Source: Rhodospirillaceae bacterium (lineage in GTDB: Bacteria > Pseudomonadota > Alphaproteobacteria > UBA8366). From it: a stretch of DNA of 64,000 nucleotides. The stretch lies in contig PBOR01000063.1 of the NCBI GenBank assembly GCA_002724395.1, forward strand, positions 49,939-113,938, written 5' to 3'. A program made the translations under genes and the position numbers. Position 1 is the stretch's first letter. Each line of letters begins with the position of its first letter. Under the pieces are notes generated by a model that ran no database searches, was not told the origin of the DNA, and saw only the letters and a list, made by a program, of their open reading frames with translations. Of this stretch, positions 8,220 through 17,861 are shown in pieces.

Positions 8220-10055
8220 ATGCGTATTCTTGGCATTTCCGCTTTTTACCATGATAGTGCTGCTGCCCTTATCGATGATGGACACATTATAAGCGCAGCT
8301 CAAGAAGAACGGTTTAGTCGGAAGAAACAAGATTCTGATTTCCCCGGACACGCGCTTGCCTATTGTCTGGCCGAAGCAAAGTGCCAATTAGACGATGTGG
8401 ATTTCGTTGCGTTTTACGACAAGCCCTTTCTAAAGTTTGAAAGACTTTTAGAGACTTACCTGGCCTTCGCCCCCAAAGGGTTCAGTAGCTTCGCTATGGC
8501 GGTGCCGGTTTGGCTGAAAGAAAAGCTGTTTCAGAAACACTTGCTCAGGGACGAACTGAAACAGCACCAGCCGGATTTCGACTGGGAAAATAAATTACTT
8601 TTTGCCGAACACCATCAATCCCATGCAGCAAGTGCGTTTTTTCCATCACCGTTCGATGATGCAGTTGTCCTCACCATGGACGGCGTTGGTGAGTGGGCCA
8701 CAACATCGGTTGGCGTGGGACAGGACAGCACGCTAGAAATGGTGCGGGAAATTCATTTTCCACATTCGCTCGGCCTTTTATATTCAGCCTTTACCTACTA
8801 CACCGGCTTTCGCGTCAATTCAGGCGAATATAAAGTAATGGGCCTAGCGCCATACGGCGAACCGCGTTTCAAAAATATAATTCTCAATAATCTCATTGAC
8901 CTGAAAGAAGATGGATCATTCCGGCTCAATATGGAATATTTCGATTATTGCACTGGGCTTCGCATGACAAACGAAAAATTTGATGCTTTATTTGGCGGCC
9001 CACCGCGCGCTCCAGAGACAATTCTAACTCAGCGTGAAATGGACCTGGCTGCCTCCATCCAGTCCGTCATCGAAGAAGCTCTACTGAGGCTAACCCGCTC
9101 CTTGGCCGGGGAGTACAAATCGGAAAACCTTTGTTTGGCCGGTGGGGTGGCACTCAACTGCGTTGCAAATGGACGTGCACTGCGCGACGGCGCGTTTGAA
9201 AATATCTGGATCCAACCAGCCGCCGGCGATGCGGGCGGCGCCTTAGGCGCCGCGCTAGCAGCATATCATTTATATAAAAAACAACCGCGTCATACCAATC
9301 GTGTACAAGACGCGATGGTGGGTAGCTATCTTGGGCCGCAATATAGCGAATCAAATATTGCCGATCGCCTAACAGCAGTAGGTGCCCATTTCGAAATATT
9401 CGATGAAGAAACGGTCATCGCCAAAACAGCTGACGCGCTAGCAGCCGAAAAAGCAATTGGCTGGTTCCAAGGGCGTATGGAGTTTGGCCCACGCGCATTG
9501 GGGGGACGCTCTATCCTGGGTGATCCGCGGTCACCGAACATGCAAAAAACATTAAACCTAAAAGTTAAATACCGAGAGAGCTTCAGGCCATTTGCACCCT
9601 CCGTCCTGCGAGAGGATGTTTCTGACTGGTTTGAGCTTAATACGGACAGCCCTTATATGCTGTTGGTGGCCGACATAAAAAAGGAACGCCAACTGCAAAT
9701 GAGTGAATCAGAGAAAGAATTGTTCGGTATAGAGCAGCTAAATATCCCAAGATCAGACATTCCCGCCGTCACCCATGTGGACTACTCGGCTCGAATTCAA
9801 ACCGTGCACAAAGAGACGAACCCCCGCTACCACGCACTTTTGCTGGCTTTCAAAGAGCGAACTGGATGCTCTGTCTTGGTCAATACCAGTTTCAACGTGC
9901 GCGGAGAGCCCATTGTCTGTTCGCCTGAAGATGCATTTCGGTGTTTCATGGGTAGCGGGATTGACTCACTTGTTATCGGCAATTGCTATCTGGAGAAAGA
10001 GAGGCAAAATCCGGCGCTAAAGCATGATTACAAAGATGCATTTGAACTCGATTAA
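8220..10055 (+). CDS. Carbamoyltransferase, NodU/TobZ/SxtI type
   Basis: 611 residues, the normal length for O-carbamoyltransferases that move carbamoyl from carbamoyl phosphate via carbamoyl-AMP to a hydroxyl. N-terminal Kae1-like domain: [14 protein letters not shown] (5-18), [19 protein letters not shown] (metal-binding His pair, about 129-147), LTMDGVGEW and [13 protein letters not shown]-terminal YrdC-like domain: [24 protein letters not shown] and [18 protein letters not shown]. The acceptor is unknown. The nearby polysaccharide genes make a surface glycan a reasonable guess, and SxtI-like natural-product tailoring is the alternative. Confidence 0.93.
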   Translation: MRILGISAFYHDSAAALIDDGHIISAAQEERFSRKKQDSDFPGHALAYCLAEAKCQLDDVDFVAFYDKPFLKFERLLETYLAFAPKGFSSFAMAVPVWLKEKLFQKHLLRDELKQHQPDFDWENKLLFAEHHQSHAASAFFPSPFDDAVVLTMDGVGEWATTSVGVGQDSTLEMVREIHFPHSLGLLYSAFTYYTGFRVNSGEYKVMGLAPYGEPRFKNIILNNLIDLKEDGSFRLNMEYFDYCTGLRMTNEKFDALFGGPPRAPETILTQREMDLAASIQSVIEEALLRLTRSLAGEYKSENLCLAGGVALNCVANGRALRDGAFENIWIQPAAGDAGGALGAALAAYHLYKKQPRHTNRVQDAMVGSYLGPQYSESNIADRLTAVGAHFEIFDEETVIAKTADALAAEKAIGWFQGRMEFGPRALGGRSILGDPRSPNMQKTLNLKVKYRESFRPFAPSVLREDVSDWFELNTDSPYMLLVADIKKERQLQMSESEKELFGIEQLNIPRSDIPAVTHVDYSARIQTVHKETNPRYHALLLAFKERTGCSVLVNTSFNVRGEPIVCSPEDAFRCFMGSGIDSLVIGNCYLEKERQNPALKHDYKDAFELD

Positions 10056-10107
10056 TGCTACCGCTTTCGAATATCATCAACGATTAAAAGTGCTTTCAAG
10101 AAATATC

Positions 10108-10764
10108 ATGTCTCAGACAGTAAAAATTGCACCATCAATCTTATCGGCAGACTTTGCCAGGCTTGGCGAAGAGGTGCAAGCCATTGATGCCGCAGGTGCA
10201 GACTATATCCACATTGACGTTATGGACGGCCATTTTGTACCCAACCTTACAATTGGACCGGTAGTAATAAACTCTTTGCGACCCCACTCCCCAAAACCAT
10301 TCGACGTACATCTCATGATTGAGCCTGCTGATCCGTATTTGAAAGCCTTTGCAGAGGCCGGTGCTGATATCATTACAGTCCATGCGGAAGCCAGCGCGCA
10401 CTTAGACCGCAGTATTCAGCACATTCATGAGCTGGATAAAAAAGCAGGCGTCTCGCTGAACCCGGCAACGCCCGTCTCGGCCATAGAACATGTCTTGGAT
10501 ACCGTTGATCTGATTCTTGTCATGTCGGTTAATCCAGGCTTCGGCGGACAAAGCTTTTTAAGTTCTCAATTGCCAAAAATCGCGCAAATTCGCCAAATGA
10601 TCGGCGACCGAGACATTGATTTAGAAGTTGATGGTGGAATCAACCCCGCCCGGGCGAAGCAAGCGATTGAGGCCGGCGCAGACGTTTTGGTCGCCGGCAG
10701 CGCGGTTTTTAACACAGATGATTATCTAGGAAATATTGCTGCCCTTCGCTCAGCGGCTTCTTGA
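10108..10764 (+). CDS. rpe: Ribulose-phosphate 3-epimerase
   Basis: Interconverts ribulose-5-phosphate and xylulose-5-phosphate in the pentose phosphate pathway. 218 residues from ATG 10108, giving the standard N-terminus ([17 protein letters not shown]). An in-frame ATG at 10024 would add 28 residues overlapping the carbamoyltransferase end and unlike any Rpe, so I reject it. Motifs: [17 protein letters not shown] (metal-binding His/Asp), [16 protein letters not shown] and the phosphate-binding VDGGI...AGSAVF. rpe lies near rsmB and the heparinase gene in many Alphaproteobacteria. Confidence 0.95.
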   Translation: MSQTVKIAPSILSADFARLGEEVQAIDAAGADYIHIDVMDGHFVPNLTIGPVVINSLRPHSPKPFDVHLMIEPADPYLKAFAEAGADIITVHAEASAHLDRSIQHIHELDKKAGVSLNPATPVSAIEHVLDTVDLILVMSVNPGFGGQSFLSSQLPKIAQIRQMIGDRDIDLEVDGGINPARAKQAIEAGADVLVAGSAVFNTDDYLGNIAALRSAAS

Positions 10765-10896
10765 GCAAAAATACTGCCTCGTCGCAAAGTACAATTCTTT
10801 ATATTTCAGGGTATTGTTGGAGTTGCAGAAATTAAAAATCTATGGCTCAAATCATGATAATAATTCTAAATGGTCGTCCAAATTTTTATCCATTTC

Positions 10897-10912
10897 ATCC
10901 CGCTTTTGGGAT
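10897..10912 (+). promoter_or_regulatory. Small hairpin over the translation-start region of the SLC13 gene
   Basis: ATCCC (10897-10901) and GGGAT (10908-10912) form a 5-bp stem with a 6-nt loop that partly covers the Shine-Dalgarno-like GGGATAGGAATAG ahead of the ATG at 10924. The rest of the 159-nt gap after rpe is AT-rich and shows nothing I can name. A translational effect is possible but unproven. Confidence 0.3.
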
Positions 10913-10923
10913 AGGAATAGATT

Positions 10924-12420
10924 ATGCTTACTGATCAATTAAATGGCGTTAATAGCCAAAAATTAAAGCGGCTAGCTAAGCTGAGTTCCAATTTACATCT
11001 GCATTATTTCTGGGCCAAACGCTGGTTTTTGATCTCGCTAGCTATCGGCGCAATCGTTTTGAGTTTGCCTACCCCCGATGGCCTTACGCCCGCAGGTCAT
11101 GCGGTTCTCACCATGGCAATTGTCGCAACAATATTGTTTGTTACCGAGCCCATTCCCCTACCCAGCGTAGCTTTGCTGATCATTATCGCCCAAGTGATTT
11201 TGATGGGGATAGATTCCACGAAGGTAGCTAAAAGCCTGATGAACGACTCCGTCTTGTTCATCATGGGTTCTTTGATGCTCGCGGTGTGTGTAGTCAAACA
11301 GAAGTTGGATAAACGTATTGCCTGGTTCATCGTGCGTATGACGGGTACTAAAACCACCAACATATGCTTCGGCATTTCTGCGGTATCCGGTGTTCTAGCT
11401 TCCTTTATCGGCGAACATACAGTCGCGGCTATGATGCTGCCGGTTGGTATTACCTTGATTTCACTTACCTCAGATGACCCCAAACGGGTAAGGAACCTGG
11501 CAGTTGTCTTATTGTTTTCAATTTCTTATGGTTGTTCCGTTGCCGGCATTGCGACGCCCTCTGGTGGCGCTCGCAACGCTATTATGATTGGCTACTGGAA
11601 AGAGTTCTTTTTCGACCCCACCAATCCAGAAACCTATAAATATTTGATCAGCTATTTTAAATGGATGATTTATGCTTATCCGATGTTCCTGCTGCAACTG
11701 CCGTTGGTGACCTTGGTTCTGATTTTTTCCTTTCGCCCAGAGTTTCGAGATTTAAGCCGAGCTGTTGTAAAGTTAAGAACACAAATAGAGGAAGAAGGCG
11801 CAATGAAAAGCAGTGACTGGCTAGCCATCGCCCTATTCTTCCTCATTCTTATTGGTTGGATTGGCTATTCGGACCAGCTGGGTATGGGGACTGTTGCGAT
11901 CCTTGGCGCCGCCTGCTTCTTGGTGCTCGGCATGGTGAATTGGCAGGATGTTAATAATGGCGTCAATTGGGGTGTTATTTTGCTCTATGCTGCGGCTATT
12001 TCCATGGGGCTACAAATGAAGGATACCGGTGCTGCCGCCTGGGTTGCAGAGAGCTTCCTAGATATGCTTAAGCCGTTCGGGGCTGGAGACGGTATAGGGC
12101 TATGGGCAGCCGTATCGGTTCTTACCACTGGTGTGACCAATACAATGTCTAACGGTGCTGCTGTTGCTGTGCTCGGACCGATTGTTTTAAATTTAGCAAC
12201 TGCAGCTGGCGAAAGCCCAATTCTGATAGGCTTTATTACAGCTGTTTCATCCGCATTCGCATACCTAACGGTCGTTGGCACCCCTGCCTGCACAATCGTC
12301 TATTCATCAGGCTACCTAAAGGCCACAGATTTTCTCAGTGTCGGTTGGAAAATGGCCTTACTATCGACAATTGTAATGTTAGCGGCAGCTCGTGTTTATT
12401 GGCCACTAATAGGCGTTTAA
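10924..12420 (+). CDS. SLC13/DASS-family anion:Na+ symporter
   Basis: A 498-residue polytopic membrane protein with about a dozen hydrophobic segments. Typical DASS features: ATILFVTEPIPLPSVALL near the N-terminus, the SFIGEHTVAAMMLPV segment, GCSVAGIATPSGGARNAI (first SNT-like substrate/Na+ loop, here GIATPSGGARN), and a second repeat with TTGVTNTMSNGAAVAVLGPI and AYLTVVGTPACTIVY. The family moves sulfate, dicarboxylates or other anions with Na+; the exact substrate is undetermined. It is followed after 24 nt by a universal stress protein gene, so the two are probably cotranscribed. Confidence 0.88.
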   Translation: MLTDQLNGVNSQKLKRLAKLSSNLHLHYFWAKRWFLISLAIGAIVLSLPTPDGLTPAGHAVLTMAIVATILFVTEPIPLPSVALLIIIAQVILMGIDSTKVAKSLMNDSVLFIMGSLMLAVCVVKQKLDKRIAWFIVRMTGTKTTNICFGISAVSGVLASFIGEHTVAAMMLPVGITLISLTSDDPKRVRNLAVVLLFSISYGCSVAGIATPSGGARNAIMIGYWKEFFFDPTNPETYKYLISYFKWMIYAYPMFLLQLPLVTLVLIFSFRPEFRDLSRAVVKLRTQIEEEGAMKSSDWLAIALFFLILIGWIGYSDQLGMGTVAILGAACFLVLGMVNWQDVNNGVNWGVILLYAAAISMGLQMKDTGAAAWVAESFLDMLKPFGAGDGIGLWAAVSVLTTGVTNTMSNGAAVAVLGPIVLNLATAAGESPILIGFITAVSSAFAYLTVVGTPACTIVYSSGYLKATDFLSVGWKMALLSTIVMLAAARVYWPLIGV

Positions 12421-12444
12421 GGAAGTTTCGATTTTGAGGGAAAA

Positions 12445-13419
12445 ATGGAATTAACCGACGGGCAACTTGAAGAACGACGGGAGGGCATTGCCCCTTACCG
12501 TGTGCTTGTCTGCATAGATGGGGCCGAAGAATCTTATCAGGCTTTAGAATACTCGGCCAAGATGGTCCATCCAATCGAAGCGGACCTGGTACTCCTATAT
12601 ATCCGTCCCACCGACCAAGGACTCCGCACCGGCGGCTTACAAATCAGCGTAGCGAGGCAGAATATGCTGGATTGGGGGCTCGAATTACCTGGTATTCGTT
12701 ATCTCAAAAAAGGTTACGACCTCCTTGTCGAGTGGGGGGAAATGACCAACGATTGGGATATTCATCGCGCCCATGTAGATGTTGCGGGCGACCCACTCGG
12801 TGACAATAAAATAGAATACGTAACCCAAAGCGGTCGCGAAGTTGTTCTAAAGCTTAAAGTTTCAACAGGCATCGCGGTGGGAATATTAGAGCAAACCGAG
12901 ATCGCTCATTATGATTTGATCGTACTCGGTGCATCCGAGCGCTGGCAATCTTCAGGCATGAATCCTTTCCGTGATCCGGCCGTTGCAGAAAAAGTGGCGG
13001 TACACTCGCACTGTTCGGTGTTGATCGCACGCTCATTGAAGCGATCTGGGCATGGGCATTTGGTTTGTGCCGACGGTTCAGAAAGGGCCCTAGCAGTTGT
13101 CCGGAAAGAGGGTGCCTTGGCGAAAAAGTGCGATTTCCCTTTATCTATTATTTGTGTGGCGCTCGATGAGGATGAGCTGAATGCCGCTAAAAAGACCGTT
13201 AAAACCGCGGAAAATATTCTCGAAGACATGGGAGTCAGAGTAGAAAATACTTACACGCCCATCGGCGATCCAGTAAGAGAAATTATAGAAACAGGTAAAA
13301 ATTATTCTTTAATAGCCCTCGCAGATACGGGCAAAACAGGCTTTAAACGTTTCTTTATGGGAAGCGTAGCTTTCCAGGTTATGGAACATGCAGAAAATTC
13401 CGTCTTGATCGTGCGTTAA
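12445..13419 (+). CDS. Universal stress protein, two Usp domains
   Basis: 324 residues containing two UspA-like halves. Half one opens YRVLVCIDGAEESYQALEYS (about 17-36) and closes with LIVLGASERW...AVHSHCSVLIARS. Half two opens HLVCADGSERAL and closes LIALADTGKTGFKRFFMGSVAFQVMEHAENSVLIV, where the usual GSVxxxVxxxAxxPVLVV box is clear. An insertion (about 70-125) separates elements in the first half. Usp proteins bind ATP or signal metabolic stress. Being next to an ion-coupled transporter suggests a regulatory partnership, which is inference. Confidence 0.85.
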   Translation: MELTDGQLEERREGIAPYRVLVCIDGAEESYQALEYSAKMVHPIEADLVLLYIRPTDQGLRTGGLQISVARQNMLDWGLELPGIRYLKKGYDLLVEWGEMTNDWDIHRAHVDVAGDPLGDNKIEYVTQSGREVVLKLKVSTGIAVGILEQTEIAHYDLIVLGASERWQSSGMNPFRDPAVAEKVAVHSHCSVLIARSLKRSGHGHLVCADGSERALAVVRKEGALAKKCDFPLSIICVALDEDELNAAKKTVKTAENILEDMGVRVENTYTPIGDPVREIIETGKNYSLIALADTGKTGFKRFFMGSVAFQVMEHAENSVLIVR

Positions 13420-13421
13420 AC

Positions 13422-13446
13422 ATACGGTCTTCTTCGAAAGACGTAT
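13422..13446 (+). terminator. Hairpin after the Usp gene, possible transcript end
   Basis: ATAC/GTAT plus GTCTT/AAGAC pair, with one bulged G, around a CTTCGA loop, 2 nt past the Usp stop codon. There is no following T-tract, so it is either a weak or Rho-assisted terminator or a 3' processing barrier. Confidence 0.35.
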
Positions 13447-13480
13447 TAGCGCACAACAGGGCGACCGGAAGGCTCTGATA

Positions 13481-15109
13481 TTGAAATGTTCATTCCCAAA
13501 TAGAGGGCTTGGCCTCCGCGAAAGACTTTATCGCCGCTTACAGCGAACCCCTCTTTATGGGTTTTTTCTGCCGCAAAACGCACCAAAAAACTTTCGTATC
13601 CTTCCCAAAACCACTCTTCCAAGGATCCCCGATCTTAAAACAGCAAATTCTATCCTATCTGGCCAATTATCGATCGCCGGCGCGACCGCGCCGATAGACG
13701 ACAAAATCTGGTTAACCCATGGGCCCGGTAAAAATTGGGTTATAGCCGCACATAGTTTTGATTGGTTAGGCGATCTGTGTGCATTTGATGATTTGAAATC
13801 AAGGGAAAAAGCGCTCCTGTTGGTCGACCAATGGATTGACCGTCATTCCAATTATTCGGAAACCGTATGGCGATCCGACATCACCGGTCGCCGTATCATC
13901 AATTGGTTGTGCTGGGCGCATTTATTGTTCGATTATAGCGGCCCGAGCTTTAACGATAGATTTTGCAGGAGCGTGGCCCGACAGTGTGCCCATCTGAACC
14001 GCGTCTCGACATTCGACCGCGACGGCGCTGGTCGTATAACCGCGTTGGCTGGTCAGGCATTCGGCGAAATTGTTTTAAATGGCGAAATCTCTAATCGTCT
14101 TTCTTTAAGTTTATCTGAAGAGCTTAGCCGGCAAGTCCTCGCGGACGGCGGACATGCTTCACGATGCCCTGAAACCCATTTACGTGTGCTAAGCGATATT
14201 ATTCTAATGCGAAATGCTTTCGCTAATAGCAATACGGGCATTCCTGAATATCTCAACAATGCAATTGATCGAATGTGTCCCATCGTTCGATTTTTCCGGC
14301 ATAGCGACGGATGCTTCGGCCAATTTAACGGCGGAGGCGAATCAAACGCCACTCTGATCGAGCATATTTTAGATTTAGCCGCATCAAACGGTAAAGCGCC
14401 AACAAGTATACCCCATTCTAGATTCGAACGTTTTGTCGCTGGATCGATGACCATTTTATTAGATACAGGAAAACCAGCGCCAGCCGCCATAGAGCCCTTT
14501 GGGTACGCCGGAACCTTAGGGTTTGAAGCGTGTTCCGGTGAAGATCGCTTAATCGTTAATTGTGGATCCCGTGCAAATATGGCCGCGGACTGGCTTTGGG
14601 CCAGCCGCACCACAGCGGCCCATTCTACCCTAACGATAGAAAATACTAACTCATGCATTCTACATAAAACTGGCGGTGCAGAATCCGAAAAGTTGCAAAT
14701 TGAATGTGATAGAGGGGAAATTGACGGGGATTGCTGGCTTAGCGCCAGCCATACAGGCTATTTGCAGAAATTCGGCCTAACGCACCGCAGGCGATTCTTT
14801 GTAGATGCATCGGGTTTAGATTTTCGCGGCGAAGATACTCTAATAGGCAACGATGAGTATCAATTTGTGCTGCGCTTTCATCTGCACCCTGATATTGCCG
14901 CATCACTTCTTCAAAATAATAGAACTGCGCTTCTTCGCACGAAAAGCGGCAGCGCTTGGTATTTTCGCGTGAGCGGCGGTGCTTTATCCGTAACCGATAG
15001 CGTCTATCTGGGCAATGAAGCCATGGCGAAACGGTCGAAACAATTAGTTATAAAAGGATCGACAAACCTATCCTCGACAACTGTTAAATGGGCATTGCAG
15101 TCACATTAA
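13481..15109 (+). CDS. Heparinase II/III family protein
   Basis: A 542-residue protein starting at TTG 13481. The N-terminal two thirds is an alpha-helical toroid-like region (WRSDITGRRIINWLCWAHLL, about 128-147; QVLADGGHASRCPETHLRVL, about 221-240). The C-terminal part is the heparinase II/III-like beta domain (FGYAGTLGFEACSGEDRLIVNCG; AHSTLTIENTNSC; HRRRFFVDASGLDFRGEDTL). Such proteins are encoded between rpe and purH in many Alphaproteobacteria; their natural polysaccharide substrate is unknown. No convincing signal peptide is visible. Here a polysaccharide set separates it from purH. Confidence 0.88.
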   Translation: MKCSFPNRGLGLRERLYRRLQRTPLYGFFLPQNAPKNFRILPKTTLPRIPDLKTANSILSGQLSIAGATAPIDDKIWLTHGPGKNWVIAAHSFDWLGDLCAFDDLKSREKALLLVDQWIDRHSNYSETVWRSDITGRRIINWLCWAHLLFDYSGPSFNDRFCRSVARQCAHLNRVSTFDRDGAGRITALAGQAFGEIVLNGEISNRLSLSLSEELSRQVLADGGHASRCPETHLRVLSDIILMRNAFANSNTGIPEYLNNAIDRMCPIVRFFRHSDGCFGQFNGGGESNATLIEHILDLAASNGKAPTSIPHSRFERFVAGSMTILLDTGKPAPAAIEPFGYAGTLGFEACSGEDRLIVNCGSRANMAADWLWASRTTAAHSTLTIENTNSCILHKTGGAESEKLQIECDRGEIDGDCWLSASHTGYLQKFGLTHRRRFFVDASGLDFRGEDTLIGNDEYQFVLRFHLHPDIAASLLQNNRTALLRTKSGSAWYFRVSGGALSVTDSVYLGNEAMAKRSKQLVIKGSTNLSSTTVKWALQSH

Positions 15110-15122
15110 AGTGCCAGCCTAA

Positions 15123-16397
15123 TCAAAAAGACCAATATCGAATCCCATTAGGCCAAATTTCATGACGCCAAATACCTTTAATATCCGCGACCATCCCCCC
15201 AGCGGACAAAAGGCCGTATAGCATCTGCGGCTGAAAAATATTATGCGCAACCGCGGTAATGGCGCAATCGTAGAGTCCCTTTGGTTGATCGACCGGAATA
15301 ATGCCGTATTCACGTTCTGTTTCAAGAGGGTCGGCTAAGGGATCGAATACATCAATCTCTCGGCCAGACGCTTGCAGCTGACGCACTAAGTCTACCACTT
15401 TGGAGTTTCTAATATCGGGTACGTTCTCCTTAAATGTAATGCCCAAAACCAGAATGCGGTCCTCTTTTTTACATAGCTCGTCAATACGCGCTGTGATGAC
15501 CGCACTCAGGCCGTCATTGATACGTCGGCCGGCTAGAACGATTTCGGGCTCCAAGCCAGCAGATTCGGCAACATGGGCCAAATAATATGGGTCCACTCCA
15601 ATACAGTGCCCACCTACGAGACCAGGCTTGAAGTTTAGAAAATTCCACTTGGTGCCTGCCGCGTCTAACACGTCATGGGTACAAAGCCCCAGTCGCTCGA
15701 ATATAACGGCTATCTCATTCACAAAAGCAATATTGATGTCGCGCTGAGCATTTTCTATCACTTTTGCCGCTTCTGCGGTTCGGATATCTGTAGCTCTGAA
15801 AATATTACCAGAGTTGATCGAGCCGTAAATCGCTTCCAGCTGTTCTGTCACCATAGGGGTTTGCCCCGCGACTATTTTCGTGATGCGATCAACAGTATGT
15901 TCTTTATCGCCAGGATTGATGCGTTCCGGCGAATATCCAAGGAAAAAATCCTGTCCCGAGCGAAGGCCTGACTCTGCCTCCAAAATGCGGCCACAAACCC
16001 CCTCTGTTACTCCGGGATAAACAGTGCTTTCAAAGACGACAATGTTACCGGCACCCAGCGCACCGCCAACCATCTTCGACGCCGATCTTAGCGCTTCAAG
16101 ATCGGGCTTCTTCTGCTCATCCACAGGTGTAGGAACCGCAACGATGAAGACATCAACAGGTCTCAACTCGGCTGTATCGGAAGTCAACGCTAAGCTTGAA
16201 CCTAACAAGGTGTCTCGTGAAATTTCGTCGGTGCGGTCGTCACCAGCTTTCAGTTCCTTGACTCGCTCAATATTCACGTCGTAACCGATGACTGGGTAAT
16301 GCTGGGCTAATGCGACAGCCAGCGGCAAGCCTACATACCCAAGTCCAACAACCGCTATTTGCGGCACTTGATAAATGGTCTGGGAGTTATCTGCCAT
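15123..16397 (-). CDS. tviB: UDP-N-acetyl-sugar 6-dehydrogenase, TviB/WbpA-like
   Basis: 424 residues from ATG 16397; a TTG 21 nt upstream would add only LRIRD-type residues. Oxidises a UDP-HexNAc to the uronic acid for capsule or O-antigen synthesis. It shows AVVGLGYVGLPLAVALA (NAD-binding), VPTPVDEQKKPDL, FESTVYPGVTEGVCGRI, FLGYSPERINPGD, the catalytic-Cys loop GGHCIGVDPYYLAHVAE, and the C-terminal GITFKENVPDIRNSKVVDLV. The VGGHCIGVDPYYL form is characteristic of the TviB/WbpA/CapL type rather than the Ugd type. It is convergent with the heparinase gene and divergent from the wHTH regulator across 229 nt, which should hold both promoters. Confidence 0.93.
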   Translation of the reverse strand: MADNSQTIYQVPQIAVVGLGYVGLPLAVALAQHYPVIGYDVNIERVKELKAGDDRTDEISRDTLLGSSLALTSDTAELRPVDVFIVAVPTPVDEQKKPDLEALRSASKMVGGALGAGNIVVFESTVYPGVTEGVCGRILEAESGLRSGQDFFLGYSPERINPGDKEHTVDRITKIVAGQTPMVTEQLEAIYGSINSGNIFRATDIRTAEAAKVIENAQRDINIAFVNEIAVIFERLGLCTHDVLDAAGTKWNFLNFKPGLVGGHCIGVDPYYLAHVAESAGLEPEIVLAGRRINDGLSAVITARIDELCKKEDRILVLGITFKENVPDIRNSKVVDLVRQLQASGREIDVFDPLADPLETEREYGIIPVDQPKGLYDCAITAVAHNIFQPQMLYGLLSAGGMVADIKGIWRHEIWPNGIRYWSF

Positions 16398-16626
16398 TCG
16401 ATCCCGTATTCGCAGCAAAAAATAAACGCGCCAAAAATTTTATAATGAGTTTTGACGTACGCTCTCACTATTATAGTGTCAAATTTAAAGCACGGCCAAA
16501 TCAGCAACTTCCGCTCTATGAAGAAGCCCACAATAGCTTGACGTTCAGCTGTTGAACAGGGTACCGTTCGAGCTATGAACATAAATTTAGTCCGCAAACT
16601 AGATAAATCTGGGTCAGCGTAACGTT

Positions 16627-17283
16627 ATGGTAGAGTCGAGAATCCAATCAGAAGCCATGGACAATGAGTCGGAAATTACACTTGGGCTTCTAAACGCAGT
16701 CCATGACAATAATACCATTACACAGCGTTCGATGGCGAGCGACCTGGGCATAGCTCTCGGCCTTGCAAATGCATATTTGAAACGCTGTATTCGGAAAGGC
16801 TTCATAAAGGTCCAACAAATACCATCTAATCGGTACAGCTACTATTTGACTCCACAAGGTTTTGCAGAAAAAACCCGCCTCACCGCCGACTACCTGACTT
16901 ATTCGTTTACTTTTTTCCGTCGTGCCAGGGAACAGTGCGCAGATACTCTTCATGAGTGCGAAAAGAAAGGGTGGCTAAGGATCGCCCTTGCAGGCGCAAG
17001 CGACCTTGCCGAGATCCTTACTCTCTGCGCGAACGATACGGACATCCAAATAGTTGGCATTATCGACGCTGATACAAAGCATACCAGGTTTGCCGGCTTA
17101 CCCGTTATAGCTTCCCATAAAGATATCGACCAACTCGCTGCGATCGTCTTGACGGACGTCAACAACCCACAAGATAGCTTTGACCAATTTAGCCAAATTT
17201 GGCCCAGAGAGCGCATTATCGTGCCAAAGCTTTTGGGAGTCTCAGAAGATAAAAACATAGCCGCTGACGGCGACGAATCATGA
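16627..17283 (+). CDS. Winged-HTH regulator with C-terminal nucleotide-binding-like domain (EPS-associated)
   Basis: 218 residues. The N-terminal part is a winged helix-turn-helix (TQRSMASDLGIALGLANAYL, about 36-55, then KGFIKVQQIPSNRYSYYLTPQG), as in the MarR-like regulators found beside polysaccharide clusters. The C-terminal part (LRIALAGASDLAEIL, about 118-132; VGIIDADTKHTRFAGLPVI) looks like a small Rossmann/CoA-binding-type domain, as in sugar-linked sensor domains. It overlaps the next gene by 4 nt (ATGA), so it is translated together with the NusG-like factor. It probably controls the polysaccharide genes that follow. Confidence 0.75.
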   Translation: MVESRIQSEAMDNESEITLGLLNAVHDNNTITQRSMASDLGIALGLANAYLKRCIRKGFIKVQQIPSNRYSYYLTPQGFAEKTRLTADYLTYSFTFFRRAREQCADTLHECEKKGWLRIALAGASDLAEILTLCANDTDIQIVGIIDADTKHTRFAGLPVIASHKDIDQLAAIVLTDVNNPQDSFDQFSQIWPRERIIVPKLLGVSEDKNIAADGDES

Positions 17284-17783
17284 CTAGCTGGTACGTAGTG
17301 CACACTCATCAGGGCACGGAACGTCTGGCTGAAGGGCATTTAAAGCGGCAAGGATTCGACACATATTTGCCCCTATGTCTTAAAATCACACGGCACGCGC
17401 GCCGCGTCGCAGAGATTACTGTACCGTTATTTCCGCGCTATATCTTTGTCGCGATCGATATCGCTGCACAACGGTGGCACTCGATCAACGGAACGTTCGG
17501 TGTCAATCATTTGGTCTCTATGGGTGAACGGCCCGTAGCGTTACCAGACGGCGTTGTAGACGAAATTAGAGCTCGCGAGACAAATGATGGGCCGGTTAAG
17601 CTAGTACAACAACTTCCTTTTAAGAAAGGCGAGGCTGTAAATATCACCGGCGGAGCGCTTGCCGACCAAGTGGGCCTATTTCAGCGCTTAAACGAAAAAG
17701 ATCGTGTAAGTGTAATGCTTGATATGCTTGGCCGTAAGCTGGAAGTTACTGTCCCCCTGCAAACAATCAGTGCGATCGCATAA
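17280..17783 (+). CDS. NusG/RfaH-like transcription antitermination factor
   Basis: 167 residues. The NGN domain opens SWYVVHTHQGTERLAEGHL and includes the RfaH-type FPRYIFVAID strand. The C-terminal half has a KOW-like segment (FKKGEAVNITGGALADQVG...LLGRKLEVTVP). Specialised NusG paralogues such as RfaH bind paused RNA polymerase at leader elements and let it read through long surface-polysaccharide operons. Position directly after an EPS-type regulator and before glycan genes supports this role. I did not find an ops-like GGTAG element upstream of the operon. Confidence 0.85.
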   Translation: MTSWYVVHTHQGTERLAEGHLKRQGFDTYLPLCLKITRHARRVAEITVPLFPRYIFVAIDIAAQRWHSINGTFGVNHLVSMGERPVALPDGVVDEIRARETNDGPVKLVQQLPFKKGEAVNITGGALADQVGLFQRLNEKDRVSVMLDMLGRKLEVTVPLQTISAIA

Positions 17784-17861
17784 TTCGCTGCATCTGCACA
17801 AGATACGCTATACTGATTCCTTAAAACATTCATAGGGCTACTATAGGGCTACATCGCGGCT

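Noticed and set aside
10024..10107. A longer Rpe starting at ATG 10024
   Set aside because: It would overlap the carbamoyltransferase end by 32 nt and adds 28 residues unlike any Rpe; ATG 10108 gives the family N-terminus.
14053..14658. A 201-codon open frame antisense to the heparinase-family gene
   Set aside because: It lies wholly within a well-supported gene, has no recognisable domain, and its composition is that of the reverse strand. The same holds for 6800-7321 opposite rsmB and other long antisense frames.
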